From: Acidobacteriota bacterium
GTDB taxonomy: Bacteria; Acidobacteriota; Vicinamibacteria; Vicinamibacterales; Vicinamibacteraceae
DNA length: 6,106 nt
Assembly (NCBI GenBank): GCA_013695405.1
Contig: JACDAO010000663.1
Location: forward strand, 1 to 6,106
Reading direction: 5' to 3'
Position 1 is the stretch's first letter. Each line of letters starts with the position of its first letter. A program made the translations under genes and the position numbers. The notes under the pieces were generated by a model. That model saw only the letters and a program-made list of their open reading frames with translations, did no database searches and was not told where the DNA came from. Of the stretch, positions 4,701 through 6,106 are shown piece by piece.

Positions 4701-6106
4701 CTATTGCGGCTGCACGCCGTCCCAGATCCGCACCCGCGTGATCGTGTCGCCCACCTGCAGCTGATCGACCACCTCCATCCCGCTGACGACCTCGCCGAAG
4801 ACCGTGTACCGGCCTTCGAGGTGCGGCTGCGGCGCGTGGGTGATGAACCACTGGCTGCCGCCGGTGTCGGGCCCGGCCAAGGCCATGCCGACCGTGCCGC
4901 GCCGATACGGCCGGTCGTTGAGCTCGTCACGAATGCTGTAGCCGGGCCCGCCGCTGCCGTTGCCGCGGGGATCGCCGTCCTGGACCACGAACGCCGGCAC
5001 CACCCGGTGAATCTGGAGGCCGTCGAAGTAGCCCTTGCGCGCCAGCGAGGTGAAGTTCTCCACCGTCAGCGGTGCGTCGAGCACCGCCAGTTCGATTTCC
5101 ACCGTGCCGCGGGTCGTGTCCACGTGCGCGTGCGGCGAGTAGCTCGGCGCGGTGACCCGCGCCGCGTCGTAGGTCTCGACCGGCAGCGTCACCGGCGCCG
5201 GACGGATCCGGGTCAGCGCGTCGCTGGTGGGATCCTGCGCCACCAGCCAGCGCGCCGCCCGCAGCCGGATCGCCCAATCGCGGTCGGTCAACGTCTCGGT
5301 CATCGGCGCACGCGCCGCCGCCGGGTCGATCGCGGCCAACGCGTCGAGCGCCGCCCAGCGCGCGTCCGCCTGGTCGTCGGATCGCGACCGCTGCCAGGCC
5401 GCCAGCAACGGCTCGCGCAATGCCGCCAGTTCGAGCTCGCCGGCCACCGAGGCAGCCGAGGCCCGCACGCCGATGTCGTCGCTGGCCAGGTGCCGGATCA
5501 ACTCCGGCTCGAGCCCGGGCAGCTTGAGCGCCGACCAGGTCCGCAACACCGCTGGCAGCACGCGCGCATCCGGATCGGCCCGGAGACGTTCGACCATCGG
5601 CGCCGCCGAGTCCGCGGGCAGGGAGGCCAGCGCGTCGGCCAGGGCCGTCCGCACCCGCCAGTCCGGATCGGGATCGAGGCCCGACAAGACGGTGGTGAAC
5701 GTCAGCGCGTCGACGCGCGCCAGCGCCCGCAGAACCGCGGCCCGCACGTACGGCGACTTGTCGGTGAGCCGGTCGATCAGCGCATCCTCGGAATCACGCG
5801 CGCCAAGCTGCGCCAGCGCCGCGATGATCTCCAGCGCCAGCGGCTCGGGCACATTGGTGCCGTCCAGCAGCGTCAGCAGCGGCGGCAACGCCTGTGGGTC
5901 GCCGATCTGCCCGGCCGCCCGGACGGCCATCACCCGCACTTGCGGGAGCACCTGGCGAGCACGATCGAGCAGCGGCAGCAGCGTCGACACGGCGGTCCGC
6001 GCCTTGCGTTCGCCCAGACCGCGGACCGCATAGCCAGCGGTGTATCCCGACGCTGACGAGGCCAGCGCCAGCAACGCCGGCACCGCCCGGTCGTCGCCGA
6101 CCCGCG
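4701..6106 (-). CDS. HEAT-repeat protein fused to a cyclophilin-type peptidyl-prolyl isomerase (N-terminus cut by window edge)
   Basis: The visible 467 residues combine about 285 residues of HEAT-like helical repeats with a C-terminal cyclophilin domain. The repeats contain recurring motifs such as VRVMAVRAAGQIGD, YVRAAVLRALARV, WRVRTALADALASL, VRASAASVAGEL and IRLRAARWLVAQD. The isomerase domain begins near RGTVEIEL. It keeps the catalytic core: IHRVVPAFVVQDGDPRG (matching CypA Arg55, Phe60 and Gln63), GTVGMALAGPDTGGSQWFIT (Gln111 and Phe113 equivalents) and PHLEGRYTVFG. His replaces the Trp121 of human CypA, as is common in bacterial cyclophilins. The frame stays open past 6104, so more repeats and any signal peptide lie to the right; the GTG at 6083 is only an internal codon. 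The HEAT part probably docks partners or substrates while the C-terminus isomerises prolines. It stands alone here, convergent with the micropeptide unit. Confidence 0.93.
   Translation of the reverse strand, partial: RVGDDRAVPALLALASSASGYTAGYAVRGLGERKARTAVSTLLPLLDRARQVLPQVRVMAVRAAGQIGDPQALPPLLTLLDGTNVPEPLALEIIAALAQLGARDSEDALIDRLTDKSPYVRAAVLRALARVDALTFTTVLSGLDPDPDWRVRTALADALASLPADSAAPMVERLRADPDARVLPAVLRTWSALKLPGLEPELIRHLASDDIGVRASAASVAGELELAALREPLLAAWQRSRSDDQADARWAALDALAAIDPAAARAPMTETLTDRDWAIRLRAARWLVAQDPTSDALTRIRPAPVTLPVETYDAARVTAPSYSPHAHVDTTRGTVEIELAVLDAPLTVENFTSLARKGYFDGLQIHRVVPAFVVQDGDPRGNGSGGPGYSIRDELNDRPYRRGTVGMALAGPDTGGSQWFITHAPQPHLEGRYTVFGEVVSGMEVVDQLQVGDTITRVRIWDGVQPQ

Noticed and set aside
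4510..4764. An 84-codon plus-strand frame overlapping micropeptide gene 2
   Set aside because: It runs through the intrinsic terminator and into the antisense of the isomerase gene. The in-frame MAKKAA gene with a better ribosome site explains the same region.
4626..6056. Long plus-strand frame opposite the HEAT-cyclophilin gene, and a similar one at 297-1202 opposite secD
   Set aside because: These are high-GC antisense shadows with Arg/Gly/Gln-rich composition and no motifs. The opposite strands encode clearly recognisable proteins.

Overview
The window comes from a GC-rich bacterial chromosome with dense coding. The only clearly AT-richer patch is the intergenic island at about 4000-4140. 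The proteins are housekeeping ones: Tgt, YajC, SecD, a D-Ala-D-Ala ligase, and a cyclophilin-type isomerase fused to HEAT-like repeats. The overall flavour would fit an Acidobacteriota/Vicinamibacteria-like organism, but that is an impression, not something the sequence proves. SecD/YajC and D-Ala-D-Ala ligase indicate a bacterium with peptidoglycan and Sec export. I see no phage, transposon, CRISPR, tRNA or rRNA.

Layout. (1) 1-2619, minus strand: an operon read right to left as tgt (queuine tRNA-ribosyltransferase), yajC, secD. tgt and yajC share an ATGA stop/start overlap. yajC and secD are 5 nt apart. secD runs off the left edge, where secF would be expected. (2) 2620-2678: a 59-bp divergent intergenic region with one -10-like patch (TATACT / TAGTAT on the two strands) that could serve both tgt and ddl. 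(3) 2679-3836, plus strand: a complete ddl starting with TTG. (4) 3837-4219: about 380 bp without a convincing gene. It holds inverted repeats, a perfect 15-bp TTGTCAA-G-TTGACAA palindrome, a cluster of TTGACA motifs and a near-consensus sigma70-type promoter. (5) 4220-4612, plus strand: two tiny genes, 26 and 27 codons, with Shine-Dalgarno sequences. Both encode Lys/Ala-rich peptides starting MAKKAA and ending KKR. They are separated by 228 nt full of hairpins and followed by a strong intrinsic terminator at 4647-4672. (6) 4701-6106, minus strand, convergent: the C-terminal 467 residues of a HEAT-repeat/cyclophilin fusion whose N-terminus lies beyond the right edge.

How it fits together. The tgt-yajC-secD cluster is a conserved housekeeping unit for tRNA queuosine modification and Sec translocon accessory functions. 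ddl supplies D-Ala-D-Ala for peptidoglycan. The least explained part is the self-contained unit from about 4099 to 4672: strong promoter, structured leader, micropeptide 1, structured spacer, micropeptide 2, terminator. It has no other gene in it. The peptides look like isolated histone-H1-like basic tails, so nucleic-acid binding is the natural guess, but nothing in the sequence proves a function.
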